Shown here: piece after piece, positions 35,885 to 43,016 of the stretch
Layout: each line of letters begins with the position of its first letter
How positions within the stretch are numbered: position 1 is the first letter of the stretch
Source of the DNA: an uncultured Saccharospirillaceae bacterium
GTDB taxonomy: Bacteria > Bacteroidota > Bacteroidia > Flavobacteriales_D > CAJJDF01
Reading direction: 5' to 3'
DNA length: 43,016 nt
NCBI GenBank assembly: GCA_950054195.1
Contig: CATLPG010000022.1
Span: 1 to 43,016 of the forward strand
Made by a program: the position numbers and the translations under genes
Notes under the pieces: model-generated
Database searches by the model: none
The model's input: the letters and a program-made list of their open reading frames with translations, nothing else
What the model was told of the DNA's origin: nothing

Positions 35885-38149
35885 ATGATAAAAACTTTTT
35901 GTTTCTTAGTTCTTCATTTCTTAGTCTTTGTAGGTTTTGCTCAAATAACCTACAAAGGGAATGTAGTTAATGAAAAAAATGAGCCTTTAGAATTTGTGAA
36001 TGTATATTGTAAACAGGCTAATAGAGGTGTTAGCACTGATCAAAAAGGACAATTCGAATTAGACTTACCTAATAATGACTCCCTAACCTTAGTTGTTTCA
36101 TCAATTGGGTTTAATAAAAAAGAAATTAGTTTATCTCCTAGTCAAAGAGAGGTGGCAATAACATTAAAAGAATCTTTTGGAGAACTAGAAACAATGGTAG
36201 TCACTGGAACAATGAAAGAAGTATCGAAACTTGAGAGTCCTGTGGCGGTTGAGGTATATTCTGATCAATTTTTTAAAGCAAATCCAACACCATCAGTGTT
36301 TGAGTCTGTGCAGCAGATTAATGGTATCAGACCACAACTAAATTGTAATGTTTGTAACACAGGTGATATTCATATTAATGGACTAGAAGGGCCGTATACA
36401 AGTATTCTTATTGATGGGATGCCAATCGTTAGTGGATTGTCTACGGTCTATGGATTAACAGGGATTCCACAAGCACTAATTGAACGAATGGAGGTTATCA
36501 AAGGACCTTCATCTACACTGTATGGTTCTGAGGCTGTAGGAGGAGTTATCAATATCATTACTAAAAAAGTTTCTTATGCACCTGTTTTTACTGCAAATAT
36601 TTCAACAACATCTTGGCTAGAAACCAATACAGATTTAGGATTTAAATGGTCAAATAAAAAAGCCTCTACGTTACTTGGTATTAATTATTTCAAGTATGGA
36701 GTGCCAATTGATAACAATAACGATGATTTTACTGATGTAACACTGCAAGACAGAATATCTATATTTAATAAGTGGAATTTTCATCGAAAAGATAATAAAC
36801 TAACATCTTTAGCTGTTCGTTACAATTACGAAGATCGATGGGGAGGAGAAATGGATTGGGACAAACAGTTTAGAGGAGGCGATTCAGTATATGGAGAAAG
36901 TATTTATACTAATCGTTGGGAAATATTAGGTGTTTACGAATTACCTATTGAACAATCTGTAAAACTATCGGTTAGTGCTAACGGACATTATCAAAACTCT
37001 GTTTATGGAGATACATGGTACTTAGCAAATCAACACATTGCTTTTGGACAATTAGTGTGGGATGAGAGTTTTAATAGTCACCATGTGCTTTCTGGAATCA
37101 GCTACAGGTATACACAGTATGATGATAACACACCAGCAACTAGTGTTTTATCTAATGGAACACAAATAAATGCACCATCTGTTATTCATTTACCAGGAGT
37201 TTTTGTTCAAGACGAATGGAAATTCAATAATCAAAATAAGCTTTTATCAGGGATCAGATATAATTACAATCAATTACATGGATCCATCTGGTCTCCACGA
37301 TTAAACTATAAATGGAATACAAAAAATAAATACACAACTGTTCGCATAGGAGTGGGAAATGGATACCGTGTAGTAAATGTATTTAGTGAAGATCATGCAG
37401 CATTAACAGGAGCTAGAGAAGTTATTATTGAAGAAAAACTAATGCCTGAAACTTCTTGGAATGCTAATCTCAATTTTGTTCAAAAATGGAGCAACAAAAA
37501 GAACCTCTTTTTAACATTAGATGGTAGTATTTATTATACCTATTTTGATAATCGAATAGTTGCTGATTACGATACCGATCCAAATAAAATCATTTATGGC
37601 AATTTAGAAGGATATGCAGAGTCTAAAGGAATCGCATTAAGCATAGATGCTGTTCATTCTAATGGTTTAAATGCAAACATTGGAGCAACTCTACAAGAAG
37701 TTAGTTTAATAGAAAACGGTCAACGAGAACTTCAATTATTAACAGAGCAAGTTTCTTTTGTTTGGCGATTGGGGTATTCCTTTAAAAAAGGCTGGTCGAT
37801 TGATTATACAGGCAAAACATATGGTCCAATGAAGCTCCCATTAATTAGCGACCTAGATCAAAGAAATCAGTATTCTCCATGGTTTAGTCTACAGAATATT
37901 AAAGTAGCTAAAGCTTGGAAAAATTTCGAATTTTATGGAGGAGTAAAAAACCTGTTAAACTATACACCTCCAGCTAATAGTATAGCAAGGGCTTTTGATC
38001 CGTTTGATAAAAATGTAACGTTTGATAATGAAGGGCAGGCTGTAGCAACACCTAATAATCCACAAGCCTTAACGTTCGATCCTTCTTATGTATTTGCACC
38101 CAACCAAGGAATACGTTTTTTCTTTGGATTAACATACACGATCGAATGA
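35885..38149 (+). CDS. TonB-dependent receptor, probable metal or metal-complex importer
   Basis: A 754-residue outer-membrane receptor. Its signal peptide (MIKTFCFLVLHFLVFVGFAQ) is followed by a carboxypeptidase-regulatory-like domain (residues 21-95, ITYKGNVVNEKNEPLEFVNV), a plug (about 102-230) and a beta-barrel. The plug contains GVINIITKK and the segment NCNVCNTGDIHINGLEGPYT with Cys154 and Cys157. The latter CxxC could bind metal or form a disulfide. Barrel strands alternate aromatic and polar residues to a C-terminal IRFFFGLTYTIE. It heads an operon with a secreted thioredoxin-like protein (ATGA overlap), a DtxR-type regulator and a ZIP transporter, which points to metal uptake. The actual ligand cannot be read. 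Confidence 0.92.
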   Translation: MIKTFCFLVLHFLVFVGFAQITYKGNVVNEKNEPLEFVNVYCKQANRGVSTDQKGQFELDLPNNDSLTLVVSSIGFNKKEISLSPSQREVAITLKESFGELETMVVTGTMKEVSKLESPVAVEVYSDQFFKANPTPSVFESVQQINGIRPQLNCNVCNTGDIHINGLEGPYTSILIDGMPIVSGLSTVYGLTGIPQALIERMEVIKGPSSTLYGSEAVGGVINIITKKVSYAPVFTANISTTSWLETNTDLGFKWSNKKASTLLGINYFKYGVPIDNNNDDFTDVTLQDRISIFNKWNFHRKDNKLTSLAVRYNYEDRWGGEMDWDKQFRGGDSVYGESIYTNRWEILGVYELPIEQSVKLSVSANGHYQNSVYGDTWYLANQHIAFGQLVWDESFNSHHVLSGISYRYTQYDDNTPATSVLSNGTQINAPSVIHLPGVFVQDEWKFNNQNKLLSGIRYNYNQLHGSIWSPRLNYKWNTKNKYTTVRIGVGNGYRVVNVFSEDHAALTGAREVIIEEKLMPETSWNANLNFVQKWSNKKNLFLTLDGSIYYTYFDNRIVADYDTDPNKIIYGNLEGYAESKGIALSIDAVHSNGLNANIGATLQEVSLIENGQRELQLLTEQVSFVWRLGYSFKKGWSIDYTGKTYGPMKLPLISDLDQRNQYSPWFSLQNIKVAKAWKNFEFYGGVKNLLNYTPPANSIARAFDPFDKNVTFDNEGQAVATPNNPQALTFDPSYVFAPNQGIRFFFGLTYTIE

Positions 38150-38589
38150 AGCACTTGTTAATCATATCGCTATTTTTTGTTTTGCAAGGAAAATCACAAG
38201 AAGCTATTCAATGGGTTTCCTTTGATGAATTGCCAGCAAAAATGAGGGAAGAAAAGAAGCCTATTCTTCTTTTTTTCTATACCGATTGGTGTAAATATTG
38301 CCAGTTACAAAAAAATACCACGTTTCAAAACGAATCAGTTATTAGTAAACTAAATGCAGCTTACTATCCAATAAAAATTAATGGAGAAACAACTAAAGAA
38401 ATAGATTTTTTAGGTAGAAAGTATCAGTATCAACCATCAACAAAAACACATGAGTTTTTAGAACAACTAATGCAACAAGATGGGAAATTTTCGTTTCCTA
38501 CAACAACATTTATCACTAAAGACCTCTCCATGGTGGTGAAAAAAGATGGGTATTTATCTAAAGAAGTATTTTTAGAATTGATTAAATAG
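38146..38589 (+). CDS. secreted thioredoxin-like protein
   Basis: A 147-residue protein with a short signal peptide (MKHLLIISLFFVLQGKSQ) and a thioredoxin fold of the thioredoxin_7/DUF255 kind. The redox motif DWCKYCQ holds Cys49 and Cys52, and the cis-proline lies in FSFPTTTFI. It should act in the periplasm. Its start overlaps the receptor stop (ATGA), so translation is coupled. An attractive inference is that it reduces the CxxC pair in the receptor plug or keeps a metal-binding partner reduced, but a general disulfide role is equally possible. Two bases separate it from the regulator gene. Confidence 0.88.
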   Translation: MKHLLIISLFFVLQGKSQEAIQWVSFDELPAKMREEKKPILLFFYTDWCKYCQLQKNTTFQNESVISKLNAAYYPIKINGETTKEIDFLGRKYQYQPSTKTHEFLEQLMQQDGKFSFPTTTFITKDLSMVVKKDGYLSKEVFLELIK

Positions 38590-38591
38590 AG

Positions 38592-39251
38592 ATGTATACA
38601 AGAACAGAAGAAAATTACCTAAAAGCAATTTACAGTCTTTCTAAAAAAGAAGGGAAAGATGTGTCTACCAATTCAATTGCTGATCGGTTAGATACAAAAG
38701 CTTCATCCATTACGGATATGATAAAAAAATTATCAGCTAAAAAGCTTGTTTCTTACACAAAATACAAAGGTGTTAACCTTACCAAAAAAGGAGAAAAAAT
38801 AGCAGTAGAGATTATTCGTAATCATCGCTTATGGGAAGTGTTTTTAGTGGATAAACTACAATTTAAGTGGGATGAAGTACATGAGCTAGCTGAACAATTA
38901 GAACATGTAAAATCCGAAAAATTAATTAATAACCTCGAAGCATTTCTAGGTTTTCCAAAATTTGATCCTCATGGTGATCCAATCCCTGATCGTTTGGGTG
39001 TTTTACCCAAAAGAGAAGAGTCCAAAACATTGGATGAAATGCTAGAAGATGAAAAAGGAGTGATTGTAGGGGTGAAAAATTCAGAAATCGAATTTTTACA
39101 GTTTTTAGAGGAACACGATTTAACACTAGGAAAAACAATTACTGTACAAAAACGATTTTCCTTCGATTCATCAAAGGTTATTGGTCTTAATGGAGAGTCG
39201 ATAACCTTATCTGAACAAGTATGCAAAAACATAATTTTAAAAACAAGTTAA
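38592..39251 (+). CDS. DtxR/MntR-family metal-dependent transcriptional regulator
   Basis: A 219-residue regulator. The N-terminal winged helix (YTRTEENYLKAIYSL, NSIADRLDTKASSITDMIKKL, YKGVNLTKKGEKIA) is followed by a dimerisation/metal domain and a C-terminal FeoA/SH3-like domain (about 150-219). By alignment to DtxR, metal ligands are His78, His97, Glu101, Glu104 and His105. Glu101 replaces the Cys102 of iron-responsive DtxR, as in the manganese sensor MntR. Asn8 replaces DtxR Met10 / MntR Asp8. Manganese response is therefore inferred, not proven. The gene lies inside the operon it probably controls through the palindrome at 35834-35857, giving autoregulation. Gaps to its neighbours are two bases and one base. 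Confidence 0.93.
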   Translation: MYTRTEENYLKAIYSLSKKEGKDVSTNSIADRLDTKASSITDMIKKLSAKKLVSYTKYKGVNLTKKGEKIAVEIIRNHRLWEVFLVDKLQFKWDEVHELAEQLEHVKSEKLINNLEAFLGFPKFDPHGDPIPDRLGVLPKREESKTLDEMLEDEKGVIVGVKNSEIEFLQFLEEHDLTLGKTITVQKRFSFDSSKVIGLNGESITLSEQVCKNIILKTS

Positions 39252-39252
39252 G

Positions 39253-40119
39253 ATGGAAGAACTGAATTTATATCAATGGTTTATTGAGCAAAGCCCAATT
39301 TTACAAGCATTATTAGCTGGGTTGTTTACATGGGGATTAACTGCTTTAGGTGCAGGTTTGGTTTTTTTCTTTAAGTCAGAAAACCGAAAAGTGCTAGACA
39401 TTTCCCTAGGATTTACTGGAGGAGTAATGATTGCTGCTAGTTATTGGTCTTTGTTATCTCCTGCTATAGAATATGTTGAGGTACAAAATGAGCTTGGATT
39501 AAGCAAGGTGCCATCTTGGCTCCCAGCATCTGTCGGTTTTTTACTAGGAGCTTTGTTTCTCTTTGGTTTAGATAAAATAATACCACATTTACATTTATTC
39601 AAAAAGCGAGAAGAAGCGGAAGGAATGGATACCTCTTGGAAAAAAACAACGCTCCTCGTTTTAGCCATAGCATTGCACAATATTCCCGAAGGATTAGCGG
39701 TTGGTGTAGCATTTGGAGCATTAGCTTCTCCAGAAATTATGGGAATTGGAGGTGCTGAAGTGTTCACAATGGGAGGAGCAATCGCTTTAGCGATTGGAAT
39801 AGGAATCCAAAATTTTCCAGAAGGATTTGCAGTGTCTATGCCCGTTCGAAGAAGAGGAGTTTCCAGATTTAAATCATGGCAGTGGGGACAGCTTTCAGCA
39901 ATCGTAGAACCAATATTTGCGGTTATTGGAGCGGCCATTGTCATGCAAGTTTTTCCAATTTTACCATATGCACTAGCATTTGCAGCGGGAGCAATGATTT
40001 TTATTGTAGTAGAAGAGGTGATCCCTGAAAGCCAGAGTGGAGGAAACACAGATTTAGCTACGCTTGGATTAATAGCTGGTTTTATTGTAATGATGACACT
40101 AGATGTTGCTTTAGGTTAA
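39253..40119 (+). CDS. ZIP-family metal transporter (GufA-like)
   Basis: A 288-residue inner-membrane divalent-metal transporter with about eight hydrophobic segments. The ZIP signatures are LHNIPEG (His142 to Glu146) in the fourth segment and QNFPEGFAVSMP (Asn187, Glu190) in the fifth. These form the binuclear metal site. A loop with PHLHLFKKREEAEG may help bind metal. ZIP proteins move Zn, Fe or Mn into the cytoplasm. It is the last gene of the receptor-thioredoxin-regulator operon, one base after the regulator stop, and would complete import begun at the outer membrane. A palindromic element follows downstream. Confidence 0.94.
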   Translation: MEELNLYQWFIEQSPILQALLAGLFTWGLTALGAGLVFFFKSENRKVLDISLGFTGGVMIAASYWSLLSPAIEYVEVQNELGLSKVPSWLPASVGFLLGALFLFGLDKIIPHLHLFKKREEAEGMDTSWKKTTLLVLAIALHNIPEGLAVGVAFGALASPEIMGIGGAEVFTMGGAIALAIGIGIQNFPEGFAVSMPVRRRGVSRFKSWQWGQLSAIVEPIFAVIGAAIVMQVFPILPYALAFAAGAMIFIVVEEVIPESQSGGNTDLATLGLIAGFIVMMTLDVALG

Positions 40120-40150
40120 TATCATTATAGTAAGTTCCAATTTTTAAGTT

Positions 40151-40206
40151 TTCCCCTCTTGAGAGGGGAAATGTCAAGTGGAAACTTGACAAAGGGGTGT
40201 GTTTTG
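40151..40206. repeat. dispersed palindromic intergenic element, copy B
   Basis: CCCCTCTTGAGAGGGG is followed by a second hairpin, GTCAAGT-GGAA-ACTTGAC (40173-40190), and then AGGGGTGTGTTTT. The core and the GGGTGTGT tail match copy A at 26659-26694. Copy B carries the extra hairpin inserted between them. It may also terminate the ZIP operon. Confidence 0.75.
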
Positions 40207-40285
40207 AAAGTAACTAGTAATTGACTTATGTATTACAAAGATTCATAAACTTTCATAAAAAAAACTCCTTTAAAACTGTAAACCT

Positions 40286-40293
40286 TATATTTG
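40286..40293 (+). promoter_or_regulatory. -7 promoter box for the flippase-like gene; decides its start
   Basis: TATATTTG overlaps the TTG at 40291, so that codon would lie upstream of transcription start. The next in-frame TTG, at 40312, gives a leader of about 12 bases. Confidence 0.5.
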
Positions 40294-40311
40294 ATTACTA
40301 AATCAAAAAGT

Positions 40312-41511
40312 TTGAAAAACACAATCATCAAAATCCTTAAAATTGGAGTTCCAATTGCTATTGGTTTATACCTTACTTGGTTCTTCTACACAAACTTAAG
40401 CGAAGAGGAAAAAGCGAACATTCCTAAAACATTTAAAAACGCAAATTATTTATGGGTGTTTTTATCATTACTCATTGCTTGGTTAAGTCATGTAAGCCGT
40501 TCTATTAGATGGAAGTACCAACTAGACGCATTAGGTTATAAAAACTTAAAGGTTAAAAACATGTATCACTCAGTAATGATTGGATACATTATGAACTTAA
40601 CCATACCAAGATCAGGAGAGTTTGCTCGTGGAGGGTTCTTCGCTAAAAAAGAAAACAAGCCTTTTGATAAGGTGTTTGGAACCATAGTAGCTGAACGTGT
40701 AATTGATGTGATTATGCTCCTCGGAATCATGGGATTCACATCCCTGTATGTAGGTGCTGATGTATTAAAAGATCTATCAGAAACCAAATTCAAAAAAGAA
40801 ATCGTACTCTCAGAAGAAATTGCTAGTTCCCTTACATTAGTGGAAAATAGTAACCGAAAGAATAGGAAGGAATTACTTTTCACTAAAGCTATTGATGAAG
40901 AATTTACTATAGGTAGTCGCATTATCACAATAGAAGACCAGTCATTAGAAAATATCAATAATCTTGTTGGGCAAAAGATACAAGTTATTTATGTTCCAGC
41001 TAAATCTTCGAGTTATTTGATTTACTACATCATACTGGCCTTGTTTTTAGGTGGAGTAACAGTCTTTTTTATAGTGAACAAAGTAAAAACATTCGTTTTA
41101 GATAAGGTTAAAGGACTTTGGGCTGGAGTTAAGGGAATCTTTCACTTACAAAATAAATGGGCCTATTTATTTCATACTCTATTCATTTGGGTGTGTTATA
41201 TTATGATGTTTTGGGTATGTTCATTTGCCTATGAAGGAATGCCTGCTTGGGATTTAAAAATGTTATTAGTAAGCTTTGTTGTAGGAGGAATTGCTATGTC
41301 TGTTACTCCAGGAGGAATTGGATTATATCCGTTGCTAGTTACTGGAGCTTTGGTTTATTTTGGTGTTGAGAAAGATGCAGCTTCTGGTTTCAGTATTCTT
41401 ATGTGGGTAGCACAAACGGTGTTTCTTGTTGTATTTGGACTATATTCTTTATTTGCAATTAATGTTAAATTTTCGGCTTCAGAAATAGAAGCTACTTCAG
41501 GAAGTAAATAA
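40312..41511 (+). CDS. lysylphosphatidylglycerol-synthase-TM-like (UPF0104) membrane protein
   Basis: A 399-residue multi-pass membrane protein of the MprF flippase-domain family, often linked to lipid or glycan translocation. From TTG 40312 it begins MKNTIIKILKIGVPIAIGLYLTWFF. Family motifs are HVSRSIRWKYQLDALGY, GYIMNLTIPRSGEFARGGFF, TIVAERVIDVIMLL and the C-terminal GGIAMSVTPGGIGLYPLLVTG. About 85 residues of mostly polar sequence (roughly 148-233) separate two membrane segments and look like an inserted soluble domain. There is no ATG close by, so a TTG start is needed. It lies between the ZIP operon and radA, apparently as a single-gene unit. The lipid substrate is unknown. Confidence 0.85.
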   Translation: MKNTIIKILKIGVPIAIGLYLTWFFYTNLSEEEKANIPKTFKNANYLWVFLSLLIAWLSHVSRSIRWKYQLDALGYKNLKVKNMYHSVMIGYIMNLTIPRSGEFARGGFFAKKENKPFDKVFGTIVAERVIDVIMLLGIMGFTSLYVGADVLKDLSETKFKKEIVLSEEIASSLTLVENSNRKNRKELLFTKAIDEEFTIGSRIITIEDQSLENINNLVGQKIQVIYVPAKSSSYLIYYIILALFLGGVTVFFIVNKVKTFVLDKVKGLWAGVKGIFHLQNKWAYLFHTLFIWVCYIMMFWVCSFAYEGMPAWDLKMLLVSFVVGGIAMSVTPGGIGLYPLLVTGALVYFGVEKDAASGFSILMWVAQTVFLVVFGLYSLFAINVKFSASEIEATSGSK

Positions 41512-41856
41512 AAATTGATTTTATAGTTTTATAAAGTGAAAATTAGGTGAGAAATAAATGTTGAATGTTCTAAGGAATAACTGTAAATCGAGCGTAATTG
41601 CGTTCCGTGAAGTGGCACAATGCATGCAGCGAATTATTTATCAGTGGTTTTGGGATTGAAAATCACAAAAATTTCCTTGAACATTCTTGACTTTTTTGTT
41701 TCGTTTTTGTGTCAAGACAAAAATGAAAGCACATCACTTGCATATTAGTTATTCTAATAGGTGAAAACGTCTGTTATGTAAAGCTTCGTTAAAACAAAAT
41801 GTTAAAAGAATAGAGTAAATCTATTAACTTTATGTTCCAATCAAATTAGAAAATAA
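41512..41856. other. 345-base intergenic region with a possible dispersed-repeat remnant
   Basis: No gene is seen. Bases 41687-41723 hold overlapping hairpins: CTTGAC (41687-41692) with GTCAAG (41711-41716), and TTTTTGT (41704-41710) with ACAAAAA (41717-41723). The block around 41590-41640 (GCGTTCCGTGAAGTGGCAC) has a higher GC than its surroundings. From memory, similar text recurs between genes in Bacteroidota genomes, but this cannot be checked here. A near-consensus -7 box, TAACTTTA (41825-41832), precedes radA. Confidence 0.45.
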
Positions 41857-43016
41857 TTGGCTAAACTTAAAAAATCATACTTCTGTCAAAATTGTGGAGC
41901 TCAATCTCCGCAATGGCTAGGTAAGTGCCCTAATTGTGGAGAGTGGAATACCTATGTGGAAGAGATTTTAGAAAAATCAAGCAAGCCATCTTTCTTTAAA
42001 AAAGATGATTCCGAACGAAAAAGTGTGCCAGTTAAAATAGCTGAAGTTTCTGAAGAAAAACATGCACGAATTGCTTTTGTAGACTCTGAACTTAATAGAG
42101 TGTTAGGAGGGGGATTAGTGCATGGATCACTCGTGCTTTTTGGCGGACAACCAGGTATCGGAAAATCTACCTTAATGTTGCAAATGGCTTTGCAAAATAG
42201 CAAAGCAAGAGTACTTTATGTTTCAGGAGAAGAAAGCTTAAAGCAAATCAAAATGCGAGCAGATAGAGTAGGAGCTAAGTCTGACAATTGCTATTTGCTC
42301 AATGAAACCCGTTTACAAAACATTTTTCTTCATATTCAAGAGCTCCGCCCACATATTTTAGTCATTGATTCGATACAAACACTGCAAAGCGATTATCTGG
42401 AGTCATCCCCTGGAAGTATTTCTCAAATTAGAGAGTGTACAGCAGATTTAATGAAATTTGCAAAGGAAACACAAACCTCTGTGTTTATCATTGGTCATAT
42501 TACAAAAGATGGTACTATAGCAGGACCAAAAGTCCTTGAACACATGGTGGATACGGTACTTCAGTTTGAAGGAGACCGAAATCACATTTACCGTTTACTG
42601 CGTACTACAAAAAACCGTTTTGGATCAACCAATGAATTAGGTATTTATGAAATGCAGAGCGGTGGACTCATTCCTGTTACAAATCCTTCGGATGTTTTAA
42701 TATCTAATAACGAAGAAGAGTTAAGTGGTGTAGCTATATCCTCTACGCTAGAGGGCGTTCGTCCATTATTAGTGGAAATACAAGCTCTGGTGAGTACTGC
42801 AGCTTACGGTAATCCGCAACGAACAACTACTGGTTTTGATACCAAACGGTTAAACATGTTGTTAGCAGTTTTGGAAAAAAGATGCGGATTTAAATTAGCA
42901 GCAAAAGATGTGTTTTTAAATATTGCAGGAGGGATTAAAGTAAACGATCCAGCAGTAGATTTAGCTGTAGTTTCAGCAGTATTGTCGTCCAATGTGGATA
43001 TGCCAATTAAAAAAGG
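41857..43016 (+). CDS. radA: DNA repair protein RadA, 3' partial
   Basis: The first 386 codons of RadA/Sms, a RecA-like ATPase that promotes branch migration during recombinational repair. TTG 41857 gives MAKLKKSYFCQNCGAQSPQW, the usual N-terminus. A zinc finger uses Cys10, Cys13, Cys24 and Cys27. Walker A is GGQPGIGKST (near 97-104), Walker B HILVIDSIQTL, and the RadA-specific KNRFG motif lies in LRTTKNRFGSTNELG. The Lon-like C-terminal domain begins near VRPLLVEIQALVS and is cut by the window end. The gene is monocistronic so far as can be seen. Confidence 0.96.
   Translation, partial: MAKLKKSYFCQNCGAQSPQWLGKCPNCGEWNTYVEEILEKSSKPSFFKKDDSERKSVPVKIAEVSEEKHARIAFVDSELNRVLGGGLVHGSLVLFGGQPGIGKSTLMLQMALQNSKARVLYVSGEESLKQIKMRADRVGAKSDNCYLLNETRLQNIFLHIQELRPHILVIDSIQTLQSDYLESSPGSISQIRECTADLMKFAKETQTSVFIIGHITKDGTIAGPKVLEHMVDTVLQFEGDRNHIYRLLRTTKNRFGSTNELGIYEMQSGGLIPVTNPSDVLISNNEEELSGVAISSTLEGVRPLLVEIQALVSTAAYGNPQRTTTGFDTKRLNMLLAVLEKRCGFKLAAKDVFLNIAGGIKVNDPAVDLAVVSAVLSSNVDMPIKK

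Noticed and set aside
39441-40049. 202-codon open frame on the minus strand opposite the ZIP gene
   Set aside because: It lies wholly inside a clear ZIP transporter gene; the translation is low-complexity and has no recognisable domain, as expected for the antisense frame of a membrane protein.

Overview
The window reads as chromosomal DNA of a Bacteroidota bacterium, most likely a Flavobacteriales relative. It is AT-rich. Several secreted proteins end in the CHU_C / type B sorting domain of the type IX secretion system (T9SS). Upstream gaps carry TAnnTTTG boxes, the Bacteroidota sigma factor -7 element, and lack clear Shine-Dalgarno sequences. The aconitase, EttA, RlmH and RadA proteins are ordinary bacterial versions. 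No tRNA, rRNA, CRISPR array or intact prophage was seen.

Region 1 (1-12134, all +) is a block of surface and secreted proteins. It holds the 3' end of an OmpA-family protein with carboxypeptidase-regulatory-like repeats, two paralogous repeat-stalk proteins with different C-terminal tips (one with a WIDGKP motif, one with a self-cleaving peptidase S74 domain), and two T9SS type B cargo proteins of 419 and 1666 residues. A hairpin terminator closes the block and is shared with a small convergent Cys-rich gene.

Region 2 (12660-19595, all -) is a type I restriction-modification operon, hsdM-hsdS-[RAYT]-hsdR. A REP-associated tyrosine transposase (RAYT) gene lies between hsdS and hsdR. One REP-like palindrome lies in frame inside the RAYT gene. 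A second, preceded by 11-bp tandem repeats, overlaps the hsdS stop codon.

Region 3 (19823-30313) holds housekeeping genes: prfC; a nadC-ABC ATPase-ABC permease operon (-); rlmH and ettA (+); a probable IsdG-like heme monooxygenase, a short-chain dehydrogenase and aconitase (-).

Region 4 (30617-35051, +) is a beta-oxidation operon: thiolase, a bifunctional hydratase/dehydrogenase, and an alpha-methylacyl-CoA racemase-like protein. The last would make branched acyl-CoAs usable by the first two. A CysH-like gene with its own terminator follows.

Region 5 (35834-40119, +) is the most system-like locus. It is a tightly packed operon of TonB-dependent receptor, secreted thioredoxin-like protein, DtxR/MntR-type regulator and ZIP metal transporter. 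A perfect 24-bp palindrome abuts the -7 box of its promoter. I read it as an autoregulated metal (possibly manganese) import operon with an outer-membrane and a cytoplasmic-membrane step. The window ends with a membrane flippase-like protein and the 5' part of radA.
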